A stretch of 64,000 nucleotides of DNA from Roseiconus lacunae (GCF_008312935.1 NZ_VSZO01000014.1:124001-188000), one strand, 5' to 3'; counted from the first letter of the stretch, positions 8,800-19,466 are shown. Program-made: numbers and translations. Notes: generated by a model from the letters alone, not told the origin.

Positions 8800-11796
8800 A
8801 TGAATCCTCGCCTCCCCAAGCACGAGAGTTTGGAACGGCGCCAGCTTCTCGCTGGTGACTTCCTTTCCGGCGAATTCGCGACTAACGCAGGGGCGTCCGT
8901 CGTCTCTGTCCCCGTTGCTTTGACCGCAGGGGCGGACGCGACCCACGCAAGTCAGGAACTGTTCGGCAACCCATTCGCGTTCGCTCAACCGGATTCGGCG
9001 TCGGATTGGGTAGAGGAAGATGGCGACCAACTGGTGGCGATTCGGTTGAACGTCGCCGCGTTTTACCGTCCGGGGCTAAACGCCCCAGCTCCTGCGGCGA
9101 ACGCCCCGCTAGCGACGGCGTTCGTTTTCCAGCGAAATGACGCGGGGGAACTGGAGTCAACCGGGTCGATTGACTTGAACTTTCGACCCGATCGAGTCTT
9201 GTGGACCGATCAGATGCTGTTGATCATTGGTTCGAAAGAGATCACGCCAGCGACTCTGCCCGAGAATCCCGAAACGCTTGTCATGAGCGTCGATCGGGGT
9301 CAGTTGCTCGATCGTACGGTGACCAACCTAACAGGCCCCTATGTTTCGTCGGTAATCGACGGCGACCGTTTGGCCATCACAACTGCAAATTTAGTGTCAC
9401 TCGGTGATCTCGATTCCGGCCAAACGGTGGCGTACCCGGAGACGCCCTACTCTGTTCACCTTTTCGATCTGTCGGAGGACTCCTTGGAGGTCATCGCGAG
9501 GGGCGGAATCGGAGGTCCGGTCGTTGAAAATGCCATCGTCGACGACCAGCTATTAATTCTTGAGCGGACGCCGACACTCACGGGGGACAATTCAGACTAT
9601 CGCGAATTAGTACGCTATCGTGCTGAAGATGACTTGGTCGTTCGAGACGACAGCATTGTGATCAACGCGTCCGCGAAGACTAGCATTCACTTTGACCAAG
9701 ACGGTCAGACGGCCGTTACCGTATCGGTCGTCGATCACGCGGTTGACCAGAACGCAAGCGGGACGCGGCGCCTGATTGTGAACTTAATTGACACAACTCA
9801 GGACGCGTTGTCGGTGTTCGAATCGCTGAACGTCGATCTGCAAAGCACGATGGTGGACTATGACGTCAATCCATCCGCCGTCGTCATCGAATCGGGGGCC
9901 AACGAAGTCTACGTCGTCGACACGGACCAGACTATCGATATCAACTCTGCCAGTCGCATCCAACGCGTACAGCTCCGCTCGAACGTTCAAAGTTTTTCAA
10001 GTTCGGGATTGGCTGTCGAATCGATCAGCGGCCACCTATTCGCCGTCGCCCGACGCGACTATCCAGCCAACAACAACGGTGGAATAAGCCAGCCCGGACA
10101 AACGAAGGTATCTTTGATCTCCGTTATCGAGAACGGCGAGGTCTCTGAAGTCACACTCGAATCGGACGCCGCGGCAATATTCCTGGACGGTCAAGCGGAA
10201 CCGACGCTGTTGCAATGGACTGACTTTTCGCTCGAAACTCGGACTCACTTCTTTTCGGTCATCGAAGTTGGATCGTCACAACAGATGACCGAATCCGCTC
10301 GTGTCGCTGTGATCGGGGCTAACGAATTGGACGTGAACGACGAGCGATTGGTCGTCCTCCAACTCGATCAAATGAAAGAATTTCGTTGGGACGCCCTGAC
10401 GAGTCCGACTACGTACCCGATCGGTCAACCGTTCGCCGCCCCGCACGCGGTCGATGATATCATCACACAAAACGTTGACTGGCAGTTCCCGTATCTGAAC
10501 GTACTGAGCAACGATGTTTTCGAAACGCCCACGTGGATTGCGCCCGTTCAGATCACCGAGCTGATCAATGCGCCAGCCGGCGTTTCTCTGAACGACCAAG
10601 GTCAGTTGCGGTTGTCGGGCGAGTTGCTGGAATCCGAAGGCGAGTTCAGTTTTTCGTACGTCGTCCAACAAGCTCGCTCTGTATCGACTGCCAGCGTCAC
10701 ACTGAATCTGGTTCAGTTTGATGATCAAGAGATCGCGGCGGTTCGCAACGACGTGTTGCGACATGCCGCAGAGAACCTCGAAATCGATCCAGCGCAGCTC
10801 TCTTTGGGACGCGTCGTCGCCTACACCGAAGTCATGATGCCAGAAGTCATGGAGAACGGCGTGGCGAATGAACTGGGCGGACGATTCGGTGTGATCGTTG
10901 AATTAAATGTCGATGGCGAGCTGTTGCGGTATGCCGCCGACTTCGATGGGAACATTGTTCGGCTCGATACCCGACAGATCGAGACGATGATGGAGCTATC
11001 GATGCGCGTTGTCGATCGAAATGGCGATCCCATCGAGCAGCTTCAAACGGGAGACGAGTTCTTTATCGAAGTCTCCGCAAAGGACACACGTCAGTTTGGC
11101 GCAGGAGTGTTTGGTGTTGCATTTGATCTACCGCTCCCGGCCGCCAATCTGGAATTGACCGGTGAGATCGAAGCCCTCGGTGACTGGGATCCCATTGGGG
11201 ATGACAGCCCACTGACGTCCATCGATGAATTTCAAGCGATCGAAGTTCTCATCGAGCATCCCGGCAATGCCACCCAGCCAATCGTTCGTTTTGGCGTCCG
11301 AGCGGTTGCCGGAGGCGAGGTTCGGTTGCAACTCGATCCGGCCGAATCGTTCCATGCCGAATTGCTGTTGCGAGGTCGAAACGATGTGGTTTCGCCGTTC
11401 GAAGTCGACTTTGGAAGTCTGACACTTTCGGTCGCGGGGGTTCTTCCAACCGACACCGATGCCAACGGAGCCGTGACGCCACTAGATGCGTTGCGCGTGA
11501 TCAATTTCCTGGCGCTCTATGGCAGCGTGTCGACCAACGAATTGCAACCGCTGGTTCGTGATGACGCCGAAAGCGAAGCCGCAATACGGCTGACTGCCAT
11601 GCAACGACTCGACACCAACGCAGATGGGCTGATTAGTGCACGCGATGCCTTGGCGGTCATCATTGAAATCGGCAGGCAATTTTCCTCGAATCCTTCCGAA
11701 GGCGAGGCCGTGGCCGCAAGCGAATTGCAATCCAGTCTTGATGACGAAGATGATACCGATGACCTTACGGCAGGTTTTCAATCGGCGCTGTTTTAA
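8800..11796 (+). CDS. LEPR-XLL protein with beta-propeller and dockerin repeats
   Basis: This 998-residue exported protein begins with a very short leader and ESLERRQLLAG at residues 9-19, the LEPR-XLL motif. Residues about 50-560 have the spacing of a secreted beta-propeller domain (repeated DGD/L blocks such as VIDGDRLAITT). An Ig/VCBS-like stretch (AVDDIITQN ... VLSNDVF, about 560-650) follows. A cohesin-like segment sits around 740-900. The C-terminus carries two dockerin type I repeats, DTDANGAVTPLDAL and DTNADGLISARDAL, which bind calcium in known dockerins. It probably acts at the cell surface as a binding or adhesion protein. The ATG at 8800 is chosen because the motif then lies at the normal distance from the start; the upstream 17 residues look untranslated. 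It follows the jelly-roll kinase by 143 nt, so the two could be linked. Confidence 0.85.
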   Translation: MNPRLPKHESLERRQLLAGDFLSGEFATNAGASVVSVPVALTAGADATHASQELFGNPFAFAQPDSASDWVEEDGDQLVAIRLNVAAFYRPGLNAPAPAANAPLATAFVFQRNDAGELESTGSIDLNFRPDRVLWTDQMLLIIGSKEITPATLPENPETLVMSVDRGQLLDRTVTNLTGPYVSSVIDGDRLAITTANLVSLGDLDSGQTVAYPETPYSVHLFDLSEDSLEVIARGGIGGPVVENAIVDDQLLILERTPTLTGDNSDYRELVRYRAEDDLVVRDDSIVINASAKTSIHFDQDGQTAVTVSVVDHAVDQNASGTRRLIVNLIDTTQDALSVFESLNVDLQSTMVDYDVNPSAVVIESGANEVYVVDTDQTIDINSASRIQRVQLRSNVQSFSSSGLAVESISGHLFAVARRDYPANNNGGISQPGQTKVSLISVIENGEVSEVTLESDAAAIFLDGQAEPTLLQWTDFSLETRTHFFSVIEVGSSQQMTESARVAVIGANELDVNDERLVVLQLDQMKEFRWDALTSPTTYPIGQPFAAPHAVDDIITQNVDWQFPYLNVLSNDVFETPTWIAPVQITELINAPAGVSLNDQGQLRLSGELLESEGEFSFSYVVQQARSVSTASVTLNLVQFDDQEIAAVRNDVLRHAAENLEIDPAQLSLGRVVAYTEVMMPEVMENGVANELGGRFGVIVELNVDGELLRYAADFDGNIVRLDTRQIETMMELSMRVVDRNGDPIEQLQTGDEFFIEVSAKDTRQFGAGVFGVAFDLPLPAANLELTGEIEALGDWDPIGDDSPLTSIDEFQAIEVLIEHPGNATQPIVRFGVRAVAGGEVRLQLDPAESFHAELLLRGRNDVVSPFEVDFGSLTLSVAGVLPTDTDANGAVTPLDALRVINFLALYGSVSTNELQPLVRDDAESEAAIRLTAMQRLDTNADGLISARDALAVIIEIGRQFSSNPSEGEAVAASELQSSLDDEDDTDDLTAGFQSALF

Positions 11797-11932
11797 CCAA
11801 TCCACGTCGGTTTCATTCGCGATTGATGATACGCTGTCGGACTCAGGACCTATATTCGTATGCTTTCTACGACCGGGACCGTCCGGGAGCAACGCCCCAA
11901 GTAACCGCCGTCTGCCTGGGGCTTGACCACCG

Positions 11933-13324
11933 TTATGCTAAGACGCCGTCGACAACTTTGCCGTGCACGTCGGTCAGGCGAAAGTCGCGTCCCGCATAAC
12001 GATAGGTGAGTTTGGTATGGTCGACGCCCATCAGGTGTAACATCGTTGCGTGCAGGTCATGCATGTGAACGCGGTCTTCACGAGCGTAGTATCCGAATTC
12101 ATCGGTATTGCCGTACGCGAATCCAGGTTTGCTGCCACCGCCTGAAAGAACGACGCTGAATCCTTGCGGGTTGTGATCGCGGCCGTTGCTGCCCTGAACT
12201 ACTGGCGTGCGGCCAAATTCCCCGCCCCAAACGATCAGTGTGTCGTCCCAGAGTCCGCGTTGTTTGAGGTCTTCGATCAGTGCGGCAACGGGGCGGTCGG
12301 TTGCCAAAGCGTTTTTCTGGTGCCCCGATTTTAGGTTGCCGTGTTGATCCCAAACCTGGCCGCTGGAAACGGTGATGAACCGAACGCCGGCTTCGGCCAG
12401 TCGGCGCGCCAGTAAACAACTTCGTCCGAACTGGTCGGTCGCCTTTTCACCAATTCCATACGCATGCCGCGTCGACTGCGTTTCGCGTTCGAGGTCAAAC
12501 ACGTCTGGGGCCGCGGTTCGCATTCGTCGGGCCAAGTCGACGGCGGCGATTGCCCCTTCGATCTCGCGATCGGGACCCGATCGGGATAAGTGTCGGTGGT
12601 TCATCGACTGGAGTAGTTGAAACCGTCGATTAAGCGTGTCGTCTTCTAGGCTTCCGTTGAGATAGGGGATTTTCCCCGAACCGGGCTTGCCGTTGCTTCC
12701 GATCGCGGTCGCTTGATGAAGTGCCGGAAGGAACGCCGCACCATAGTTGCGAGGGCCGCCGTGAGCGGTGGCGGGACCGATCGCGACATGGGCCGGAAGG
12801 TCCGGGTGCCCGCTGCCGAGCGCGTAACTGAGCCACGCTCCGACGCTCGGCCGGACGAAGTTATCGCTGCCGGTGTTGATCATGCCGACCGCTTGCCCAT
12901 GGGATTGGCCACGGGTGTGCATACTGCGGATCACGCAAAGTGAATCGGCGATCTTTGCCATCTCGGGCAATAGGTCGCTAACCCAAAGTCCTGACTGACC
13001 GTGCTTAGAAAATTTCCATGGCCCGTTCATCAGCTTCGGTTTCGCGCTGATGTTAGGGGGAAGTTCAAAAGGCAGGTCTTTCCCGTCGTGTTTGGCAAGT
13101 TCCGGTTTGTAGTCGAACGTATCGACATGACTTGGGCCGCCATGCATGAACAAAAAGATGACACGTTTGGCCCGCGCCTGAGGGTGCAACTCTTCTTGGC
13201 CCTTGATCGCCGAAGCGTTGCCAACACCGCCGGACATCGCCGTCACGGCAACCGATCCCAGTGCCAGTGTCGACCGCGACATCCACTCGCGCCGATCAAG
13301 GTTCAGTGTTCGTTGATCGTTCAT
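11933..13324 (-). CDS. DUF1501 family Tat-exported protein
   Basis: This protein of 463 residues belongs to the DUF1501 family, a sulfatase/alkaline-phosphatase-like fold abundant in Planctomycetes and of unproved activity. The N-terminus has a twin-arginine signal, [14 protein letters not shown], followed by a hydrophobic stretch. The family block [15 protein letters not shown] and the later WGGEFGRTP and GRDHNP segments, which resemble metal-site motifs of alkaline phosphatases, are clear. The longer frame reaching 13597 overlaps the upstream gene, so the ATG at 13324 is preferred. That leaves four bases after the stop of the PSD1 gene, so the two are co-transcribed. Known pairs of this type are exported together. 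The substrate is unknown. Confidence 0.93.
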   Translation of the reverse strand: MNDQRTLNLDRREWMSRSTLALGSVAVTAMSGGVGNASAIKGQEELHPQARAKRVIFLFMHGGPSHVDTFDYKPELAKHDGKDLPFELPPNISAKPKLMNGPWKFSKHGQSGLWVSDLLPEMAKIADSLCVIRSMHTRGQSHGQAVGMINTGSDNFVRPSVGAWLSYALGSGHPDLPAHVAIGPATAHGGPRNYGAAFLPALHQATAIGSNGKPGSGKIPYLNGSLEDDTLNRRFQLLQSMNHRHLSRSGPDREIEGAIAAVDLARRMRTAAPDVFDLERETQSTRHAYGIGEKATDQFGRSCLLARRLAEAGVRFITVSSGQVWDQHGNLKSGHQKNALATDRPVAALIEDLKQRGLWDDTLIVWGGEFGRTPVVQGSNGRDHNPQGFSVVLSGGGSKPGFAYGNTDEFGYYAREDRVHMHDLHATMLHLMGVDHTKLTYRYAGRDFRLTDVHGKVVDGVLA

Positions 13325-13328
13325 CAAA

Positions 13329-16241
13329 TCAGTCCAGTAAACGGAATTCGGTGGAAGCGAAGAGTGCCGCGACGACATCGCGAAGCTGCCGGAGTTGTCG
13401 ATCGGGTGAATCGGCCTCGGCGAATGATTCAGACCCCGCCAAGCCTCCCAGGTAGTGCTCGATCGCATCACGGTCGGCGACGGTGACCTCGCGTGATAGG
13501 CAGACCTGATACGCGGCGGCGATTTGATCATCCCAGGCGTCATGGTCGCTGGCGATTCGGTCGGCCGTTTGCATTGCCCATGCGTTGACGTACTCACTGT
13601 TAAGCAATACCAGGGTTTGACCTGGAACGTTGGTCACCGGACGCTTGCCCACCAACAGGTCGGGATCAGCAATGTCCAAGGAACGCAGCAAGGGATCGAT
13701 GTTGCTACGAATGACGGGCAAATAGACCGTCCGGATCGGTTGATCGATTCCCGAGACGACTTCTTTGGTTGAGGCGTTGTTCTTGGTGACCAAGACGCCT
13801 TTGTCGGCGACCGGAGCGGTGGGTTCTTGATCGGTCAATCTGCCCGCGGCAACCAACATTGAATCGCGAATCGCTTCGGCGGGAATACGCTTGCGATGCG
13901 CCCGCCAAAGCCATCGATTTTCGGGGTCTGTCTGGGCGCTTGGTTCGTGGTATTCGCTGCTGCGTGAGTAAGTCTTGGAAAGCACCATCTGCCGAATCAT
14001 TGGTTTTGCCCGCCAGCCGCTTCGCATCAACTCGATTGCCAAGGCATCAAGCAGAGCAGGGTGCGAAGGACGCTCGCCGCGTTGACCGAAGTTATCAACC
14101 GTCCGCACGATGCCTTCGCCGAACACTTTGGCCCACAACCGATTGACCATCACGCGTGCGACCAGCGGGTTGTCGGGGTCTGTTAACCAATGGGCGAGTT
14201 CCAAACGGCCGCTGCCGAGGGGGGATTCGATCGTCGCATCGCCCGCCGAGCAAACTTGCAGAAACCCTCGCGGGACAATGTCGCCAAGGTTGCGTACCTC
14301 GCCGCGAATGTGCAACGGACAATCACCGATTTGATCAGTCGGGCGATCGGCAGGTGCCATCGCAACCGGGATGGGGGGAGGCTTTGTCGCGTCTAGCTCC
14401 TTGAGTTGACGTTCGATCGCTCGGACATCGCCTTTAGCGATGGCGATGCGTTGCTCTGTTTTCTGGCTGTCTTTATTCGATGTGTCGTCGACCGGGACAA
14501 ACTCGACCGCATCGGCAATCACGTAACCACTCGTTCCATGATTGGTCAGACGCACGATGGCGTCTAAGTTTTGATCAAAACGGAAGGTACCAAGCGTTTT
14601 CCAAGGCGGGCCGGTCAGCGATTTGTTTTGCGATACAGAGATTTGTTTCTGACCATCAGCGGTATCGATAGTCACCGGCACGTTGGCAGCACGGTTGCCG
14701 CTGGTGTTGTAAGCGAAGCGGACGGTGTAGTTGCCTGATTTTGGCAAACGTCGCCGAAACGTGATCGAGCAGTCGCCTTTGTTCGCATTGTCGTCGTGCG
14801 AATAGCCTTTGCCGATGAACCCCTTCGTGTAGGTTGACTCGACCCATGTTCCTGTTTTTTCGGCATCGACGTCATCGACTAGGAAGCCCGCCGTGCGTTC
14901 GCTTTCGGCTTTCTTGAGATTTTCTTTGGCCTCCTTGAGTTGCCGTTGGAGCCGCGTCTTGCTGTTTTGATAGTCGTCAAGTTGTTGTTGGTGAGACGCG
15001 CTGACCGGCAACTCGACCCGGTTAAAATCGCTGACGTATTGCTGTGATTCGCCGTTAAGAGATTGGGTGCTTTTGAAGATCCCGGCCAGAGCGTAGTAGT
15101 CCCGCATCGGGATCGGATCGAACTTGTGATCGTGACAGCGGGCGCAACCGAGTGTCAGTCCCAGAAACGCTCGTCCGAGCGTATCGATCTGATCGTCGAC
15201 GACGTCCATGACCAGCTTGGGCTTGTCACGTTCGCTAAGCATTTTAGGCCCGAGCATGAGAAACGTCGTCGCAACCAGGTTGTCGTGACGATCACCATCA
15301 GACTCTGCGGGCAGCAAGTCGCCGGCGACGTGCTGGCGGATCAGTTGGTCGAGTGGACGATCTTGGTCGAATGACTCGATCAAGTAGTTACGGTACCTCC
15401 AAGCGTCGTGATAGGTCGCATTGAAGTCGCTGCCGTTGCTATCGGCGTAACGAGCGACGTCCATCCAGTGCCGCGCCCATTGCTGTGCGAACGCGCGGGA
15501 ATCGATCAATTCGTCAACGATTGCTTCCCAGGTTTCGTCGGTCGGAGAGTCGAGCCAGCGTTGGCGGATCGCATCGCTCGGCGGCAACCCGGTCAGATCG
15601 AACGCCAGACGACGCAGTCGCTGCTGCGGCGGTGCGGGAGGGCGAGCGACTAGCGCCGCAGCATCAAGCTGTTTGCGGACTTCTGTGTCGATCATTTCGC
15701 TGATCGAACGACGGTCTCGGCGACCGGATTCATTTTGCGTCGTGTCTTCGAGCGGCCGAAACGCCCAGAATTTTCGCCCTTCGTCCAGGTCGATTGACAT
15801 CGATGTCGCTGGGGCGGGGCGGTTGCCCGTGCGGGGATCGATAGCGCCGGCGTCGATCCAGCGGACGAAGTCGTCGATCACGTCATCGGCAAGTTTTCCG
15901 CTTGGCGGCATTTCGCTCGATTCATAACGCAGGGCGGAAATCAGCACGCTGGCGGTCGCGTCGCCAGGTTCGATCGCCGGCCCGCTATCGCCGCCGTCTC
16001 GCATCATTTCTGCAGAATCGAGCCACAGCGATCCCCCCACGTGATCGGCGTCCTCGCTGTGGCACTCGTAGCAGTGTTCCGCCAAAACGGGACGGATCTT
16101 TTGTTCGAAGAATTCAACCGATCCGGGCTCGAATGCCCTGGCGATGGGACCGCACGAAAATGCCAATTCCAGTGCAATGACCAACGCGAGAGCCGGAGCG
16201 ATCAACGCTGTAAGAATGCATTGTAAAGATGGTATTCGCAT
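13329..16241 (-). CDS. PSD1-type c-type cytochrome protein (DUF1549/DUF1553)
   Basis: This 970-residue exported protein is the partner of the DUF1501 gene. A signal peptide (about 1-37) is followed by a planctomycete cytochrome C domain with one haem motif, CYECH at 57-61. DUF1549 comes next (about 170-390, ending in [13 protein letters not shown], a second CxxCH). An inserted beta domain (about 455-580) resembles the golvesin/xanthan-lyase carbohydrate-binding domain, and DUF1553 occupies the C-terminal 350 residues ([19 protein letters not shown]). Two CxxCH motifs suggest covalent haem and a redox role in the periplasm. I take the ATG at 16241 rather than the TTG at 16277 because it gives a clean signal peptide. 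The substrate is not known. Confidence 0.93.
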   Translation of the reverse strand: MRIPSLQCILTALIAPALALVIALELAFSCGPIARAFEPGSVEFFEQKIRPVLAEHCYECHSEDADHVGGSLWLDSAEMMRDGGDSGPAIEPGDATASVLISALRYESSEMPPSGKLADDVIDDFVRWIDAGAIDPRTGNRPAPATSMSIDLDEGRKFWAFRPLEDTTQNESGRRDRRSISEMIDTEVRKQLDAAALVARPPAPPQQRLRRLAFDLTGLPPSDAIRQRWLDSPTDETWEAIVDELIDSRAFAQQWARHWMDVARYADSNGSDFNATYHDAWRYRNYLIESFDQDRPLDQLIRQHVAGDLLPAESDGDRHDNLVATTFLMLGPKMLSERDKPKLVMDVVDDQIDTLGRAFLGLTLGCARCHDHKFDPIPMRDYYALAGIFKSTQSLNGESQQYVSDFNRVELPVSASHQQQLDDYQNSKTRLQRQLKEAKENLKKAESERTAGFLVDDVDAEKTGTWVESTYTKGFIGKGYSHDDNANKGDCSITFRRRLPKSGNYTVRFAYNTSGNRAANVPVTIDTADGQKQISVSQNKSLTGPPWKTLGTFRFDQNLDAIVRLTNHGTSGYVIADAVEFVPVDDTSNKDSQKTEQRIAIAKGDVRAIERQLKELDATKPPPIPVAMAPADRPTDQIGDCPLHIRGEVRNLGDIVPRGFLQVCSAGDATIESPLGSGRLELAHWLTDPDNPLVARVMVNRLWAKVFGEGIVRTVDNFGQRGERPSHPALLDALAIELMRSGWRAKPMIRQMVLSKTYSRSSEYHEPSAQTDPENRWLWRAHRKRIPAEAIRDSMLVAAGRLTDQEPTAPVADKGVLVTKNNASTKEVVSGIDQPIRTVYLPVIRSNIDPLLRSLDIADPDLLVGKRPVTNVPGQTLVLLNSEYVNAWAMQTADRIASDHDAWDDQIAAAYQVCLSREVTVADRDAIEHYLGGLAGSESFAEADSPDRQLRQLRDVVAALFASTEFRLLD

Positions 16242-16564
16242 CGAAAGGCGGGGCCTCGGGTCGGAGGAGCGATGCAATCAGGATGGTCAGCGGCGGGCGA
16301 AGTAGCGTTGCGGCAGCACTAATGGGTGCGGGTGCTGCGTTGACCCTCCCATGTCTAGCGGACCAGTCTAGCAGGTCTGGGGGGCAAAATCGAGTTTGCC
16401 TGGCGAACGTTACGAGAGCCGTGGTTGAGAGAGTTGGAGTAGACCAGTATTTTGTGTCGTCTAAAAAACGTAAACTTTGTCGAATCGGTTGTCCTTGCGG
16501 TTGCCGATAACCCCCAGGAACGCCTTTATCTGATCGGCACCCGAGTTTCACGCACCGAGTCCTC
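16242..16564. other. Promoter-bearing spacer between divergent operons
   Basis: This 323-nt gap separates the minus-strand PSD1 gene from the plus-strand fatty-acid cassette, so it must serve both. I saw no RNA gene, repeat or clear promoter consensus in it. An AT-rich patch near 16450-16485 is the likeliest promoter area for the plus strand. Confidence 0.4.
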
Positions 16565-17068
16565 ATGAAATATCGTCAACTCGATCGCATTTTAACCCTC
16601 GATCCCGGCAAACGAATCGTTGCCGAGAGGACGTTGCGTGGTGACGAGGAGTACTTGAAGGATCACTTCCCGCGTTTTCCGGTCATGCCGGGGGTGATGA
16701 TGCTCGAAGCCTTGCATCAAGCGGCGGTTTGGATGATCCGCACCGGCGACGACTTTGGTCAAGCCATCGTGCTGCTGCGTGAGGTTCGCAACGTCAAATT
16801 TGGCGACTTTTTGGCTCCCGACCAAACGTTGAGGGTGACTGCCGAAGTGATCAAGGAATCCGATGGCCTGATCACGGTGAAAGCAACCGGGGAAAAAAAC
16901 GGGCGCAACACTGTCACAGCGCGGCTAATTCTCGAGCGTTCGGGTAGCAACGAGCCTGCCGAGATTGGTACAGACGACGATGTCAGAGTACGCGTCCGCA
17001 AGCAGTTTCACAGGCTTTACGGCACCGAACTGCTCGACGATTCGGTGGAAAATACACCGACCACTTAA
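16565..17068 (+). CDS. FabZ-like 3-hydroxyacyl-ACP dehydratase
   Basis: This hot-dog-fold enzyme of 167 residues removes water from 3-hydroxyacyl-ACP. The motif DHFPRFPVMPGVMMLEALHQ places the catalytic pair at H34 and E48, 14 residues apart as in E. coli FabZ (H54/E68). It is slightly longer than usual, with a basic C-terminal tail. It heads a plus-strand group: dehydratase, ACP, second dehydratase-like protein, ketosynthase. The absence of FabG, FabD and FabI from the group suggests a dedicated lipid or polyketide-like cassette that shares other enzymes with bulk synthesis. Assignment to FabZ itself or a paralogue cannot be settled from the sequence alone. Confidence 0.88.
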   Translation: MKYRQLDRILTLDPGKRIVAERTLRGDEEYLKDHFPRFPVMPGVMMLEALHQAAVWMIRTGDDFGQAIVLLREVRNVKFGDFLAPDQTLRVTAEVIKESDGLITVKATGEKNGRNTVTARLILERSGSNEPAEIGTDDDVRVRVRKQFHRLYGTELLDDSVENTPTT

Positions 17069-17187
17069 TTTTCAGATCGGACAACTCACTTAATCACCGG
17101 CTCGTCAAACGCCGCCGAACCATTCGGTGGAAGCAAACCCAGGCGTCGCCGACATTCAATCCATTACCCCTTCTAGGAAACATCAAG

Positions 17188-17577
17188 ATGGCACTGACAG
17201 AAGAAGAAATTTTCGCCAAGGTCAACGAAGCTCTTCAAGACGCATTGGGCGTTGACGAAGACGAAGTCACCCAGGACGCAACGCTTGTGGGCGACTTGGG
17301 CGCCGAATCGATCGACTTTTTGGACATCGTTTTCAAACTGGAAAAGGCCTTCGATATCACGATCCCTCGTGAAGAGTTGTCGCCCGAAGACATTTTGACC
17401 AACAGCCAGTACGTCCAAGACGGCACCGTGACCGCCGATGGCCTGGCGGAACTTGAGCGACGGATGCCTTGGGCCAACTTGGACGATTTCAAAGCGGATC
17501 CCAAAGTCCAGAACTTTGGCAACCTGCTAACCGTCGGCGACCTGTGCCGTTACGTTGCCACTAAGGTGAACGCCTAA
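17188..17577 (+). CDS. Acyl carrier protein with C-terminal extension
   Basis: The first 85 residues form a four-helix acyl carrier protein. The phosphopantetheine attachment serine is S41 in DLGAESIDFLD, matching the family DSL/ESI site. Residues 85-129 extend the protein well beyond the usual 77-85: the segment RRMPWANLDDF and a last helix (VGDLCRYVATKVNA) close the chain. The final helix looks like the helix IV of a normal ACP, so the extra residues are better viewed as an insertion before it. It is likely the carrier for the flanking dehydratases and ketosynthase. The stop codon directly abuts the next start. Confidence 0.92.
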   Translation: MALTEEEIFAKVNEALQDALGVDEDEVTQDATLVGDLGAESIDFLDIVFKLEKAFDITIPREELSPEDILTNSQYVQDGTVTADGLAELERRMPWANLDDFKADPKVQNFGNLLTVGDLCRYVATKVNA

Positions 17578-18096
17578 ATGCGTTGGTTCTGGGTCGATCG
17601 GTTCACCGAATTCGTCAGTGGCTCGCATGCCGCGGGCATCAAGAATGTCTGCTTGGACGCGGAAGTCATTGACGAATATTGCCCCGGTTACCCGATGTTG
17701 CCGCCAACCCTGATCATCGAAGGGATGGCCCAACTCGGAGGAATCCTGGTGGCGGAAACCTTTCTCTTTGACAAACGCGTCGTGCTCGCCAAAGTCGGTA
17801 GGGCAACTTACCACCAACCGGCGATTAACGGCGACACGTTGCACTACCACGTCAAGCTTGACAAACTCCAAGACAACGGCGGGACCGTTACCGGCACCAG
17901 TCACTGTGATGGAAAGCTGCAAGCGGAAATCGATTTGATGTTCGCCTTCCTAGAAGAAGGCACCGTCGTCGATGGGCCGCTGTATGATCCCGATGATTTG
18001 AAAGGGATGCTTCAGATCATGAAGTTCTTCACCGTCGCCGTCGACAAAAATGGGAATCGCTTCCCAAACTATGACAAGCTCGAATCGGTCGACTGA
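17578..18096 (+). CDS. FabZ-like hot-dog protein lacking the catalytic His
   Basis: The 172 residues align with FabZ/FabA-type dehydratases. The segment EYCPGYPMLPPTLIIEGMAQ occupies the position of xHFPGxPxxPGVLxxEAxAQ. The acidic residue is kept (E48), but the catalytic histidine is tyrosine (Y34), and MPG has become LPP. The 14-residue spacing is unchanged, so this is a substitution, not misalignment. The start codon immediately follows the ACP stop, implying tight co-expression. It may be a non-catalytic partner, a thioesterase-like or binding subunit, or an enzyme with altered chemistry. Family fold: confident; activity: unknown. Confidence 0.88.
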   Translation: MRWFWVDRFTEFVSGSHAAGIKNVCLDAEVIDEYCPGYPMLPPTLIIEGMAQLGGILVAETFLFDKRVVLAKVGRATYHQPAINGDTLHYHVKLDKLQDNGGTVTGTSHCDGKLQAEIDLMFAFLEEGTVVDGPLYDPDDLKGMLQIMKFFTVAVDKNGNRFPNYDKLESVD

Positions 18097-18179
18097 TCGG
18101 TTCGGCCGCGTCTGATTGAATCAATCACGCTTGGCTTCTTTTGCATCAGCCTCCTCAATCCTGGAAAGGTCGCACCGTT

Positions 18180-19466
18180 ATGGACCGTCGTCGCGTCGTC
18201 GTTACCGGCATTGGAATGATCAACCCGATGGGGCATGATGCCAAGACCGTTTGGCAGGGGCTGCAAGCCGGACAAAGCGGCGTCGGTTACACCACGCTGT
18301 TCGACGCCAGCGGATTTCCGACCAAGATCAGTGCCGAGGTCAAGGACTGGGAATTGACCGACAGCGACCATCCTCTTGGTGGCACCGATCAGCTCGGTCG
18401 CCACACCAAGTTCGCCATTGGGGCGGCAAAGCAGGCGGTCAACGATAGCGGCGTTGAAAGCGTGATCACCGATCCAACTCGGTTTGGGATTTACCTCGGA
18501 AGCGGCGAAGGTAATCAAGACTTCATCACGTTTAGTAGGATGATGACCGCCGCGATTGCCGATGGTGAATTCGATGCTTCCAAGTTCATCGCCAAAGGCC
18601 TGGAGTTGCTCGACCCGGCAAAGGAGTTGGAGCAAGAGCCGAACATGCCCGCCGCACATTTGGCGACGATGTTCAACGCGCAGGGGCCAAACCTGAACTG
18701 TTTGACCGCTTGCGCGGCAAGCAGCCAAGCAGTAGGAGAAGCAACCGAAATCATCCGTCGCGGTGATGCTGACGTCATGCTAGCCGGCGGAACGCACAGC
18801 ATGATTCACCCCTTCGGCGTGACAGGCTTTAACCTGTTGACGGCATTGAGCGAGAGCAATGACGAGCCGACGAAGGCGAGTCGACCTTTCGACCGGCTTC
18901 GCAATGGATTTGTCCTTGGCGAAGGATCGGCGATGGTCGTGCTCGAAGAGCTCGAAAGTGCTCGCAAACGCGGTGCAACGATCTACGGTGAAATCGCCGG
19001 CTACGGAACGACAGCCGACGCGTACCGGATCACCGATATTCCACCCGACGGACACGGCGGTATCGCCGCGATGCGAATGTCGATCGCCGATGCAGGGTTG
19101 CAACCATCCGACATTCGCTATGTCAACGCCCACGGAACCAGCACTCTGGTCAACGACAAAGTCGAAACCCTGGCCTGCAAAGAAGTTTTTGGCGAGAACG
19201 CCGCCAAGGTTCCCGTCAGCAGTACGAAGAGCATGATGGGACACCTGATCGCTGCCGCCGGTGTGACGGAGATGATCGTTTGTTTGCTGGCGATGCGTGA
19301 CAGCGTGCTGCCGCCAACGATCAACTACGAAAATCCCGATCCCGCGTGCGATTTGGACTACGTTCCCAACGAGGCTCGGCCGGCCGAGATTCCTTACGCT
19401 CTCAATAATAGCTTCGGATTCGGTGGGCAAAACGTCACGCTATGCTTGGCACGCGACGTCGCCTAG
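18180..19466 (+). CDS. Beta-ketoacyl-ACP synthase II-type enzyme
   Basis: This 428-residue condensing enzyme extends acyl chains on ACP. The catalytic triad is present: C178 in LTACAASS, H318 in NAHGTSTLVND and H355 in KSMMGHLIAAAG, with the C-terminal NNSFGFGGQN block typical of FabF. I choose the ATG at 18180, preceded by GGAAAGG, over the upstream 18141 start because the fold begins at RRVVVTGIG. It ends the cassette that starts at 16565. Residues 125-160 are somewhat longer than in E. coli FabF. Its stop codon lies within the terminal sequence of a MITE-like repeat. It could be the main FabF or a paralogue serving a special lipid. Confidence 0.92.
   Translation: MDRRRVVVTGIGMINPMGHDAKTVWQGLQAGQSGVGYTTLFDASGFPTKISAEVKDWELTDSDHPLGGTDQLGRHTKFAIGAAKQAVNDSGVESVITDPTRFGIYLGSGEGNQDFITFSRMMTAAIADGEFDASKFIAKGLELLDPAKELEQEPNMPAAHLATMFNAQGPNLNCLTACAASSQAVGEATEIIRRGDADVMLAGGTHSMIHPFGVTGFNLLTALSESNDEPTKASRPFDRLRNGFVLGEGSAMVVLEELESARKRGATIYGEIAGYGTTADAYRITDIPPDGHGGIAAMRMSIADAGLQPSDIRYVNAHGTSTLVNDKVETLACKEVFGENAAKVPVSSTKSMMGHLIAAAGVTEMIVCLLAMRDSVLPPTINYENPDPACDLDYVPNEARPAEIPYALNNSFGFGGQNVTLCLARDVA

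Noticed and set aside
11894-11922. GCCCCA/TGGGGC inverted repeat between convergent genes
   Set aside because: Only 6 bp with a 17-nt loop and no T-run; too weak to call a terminator.
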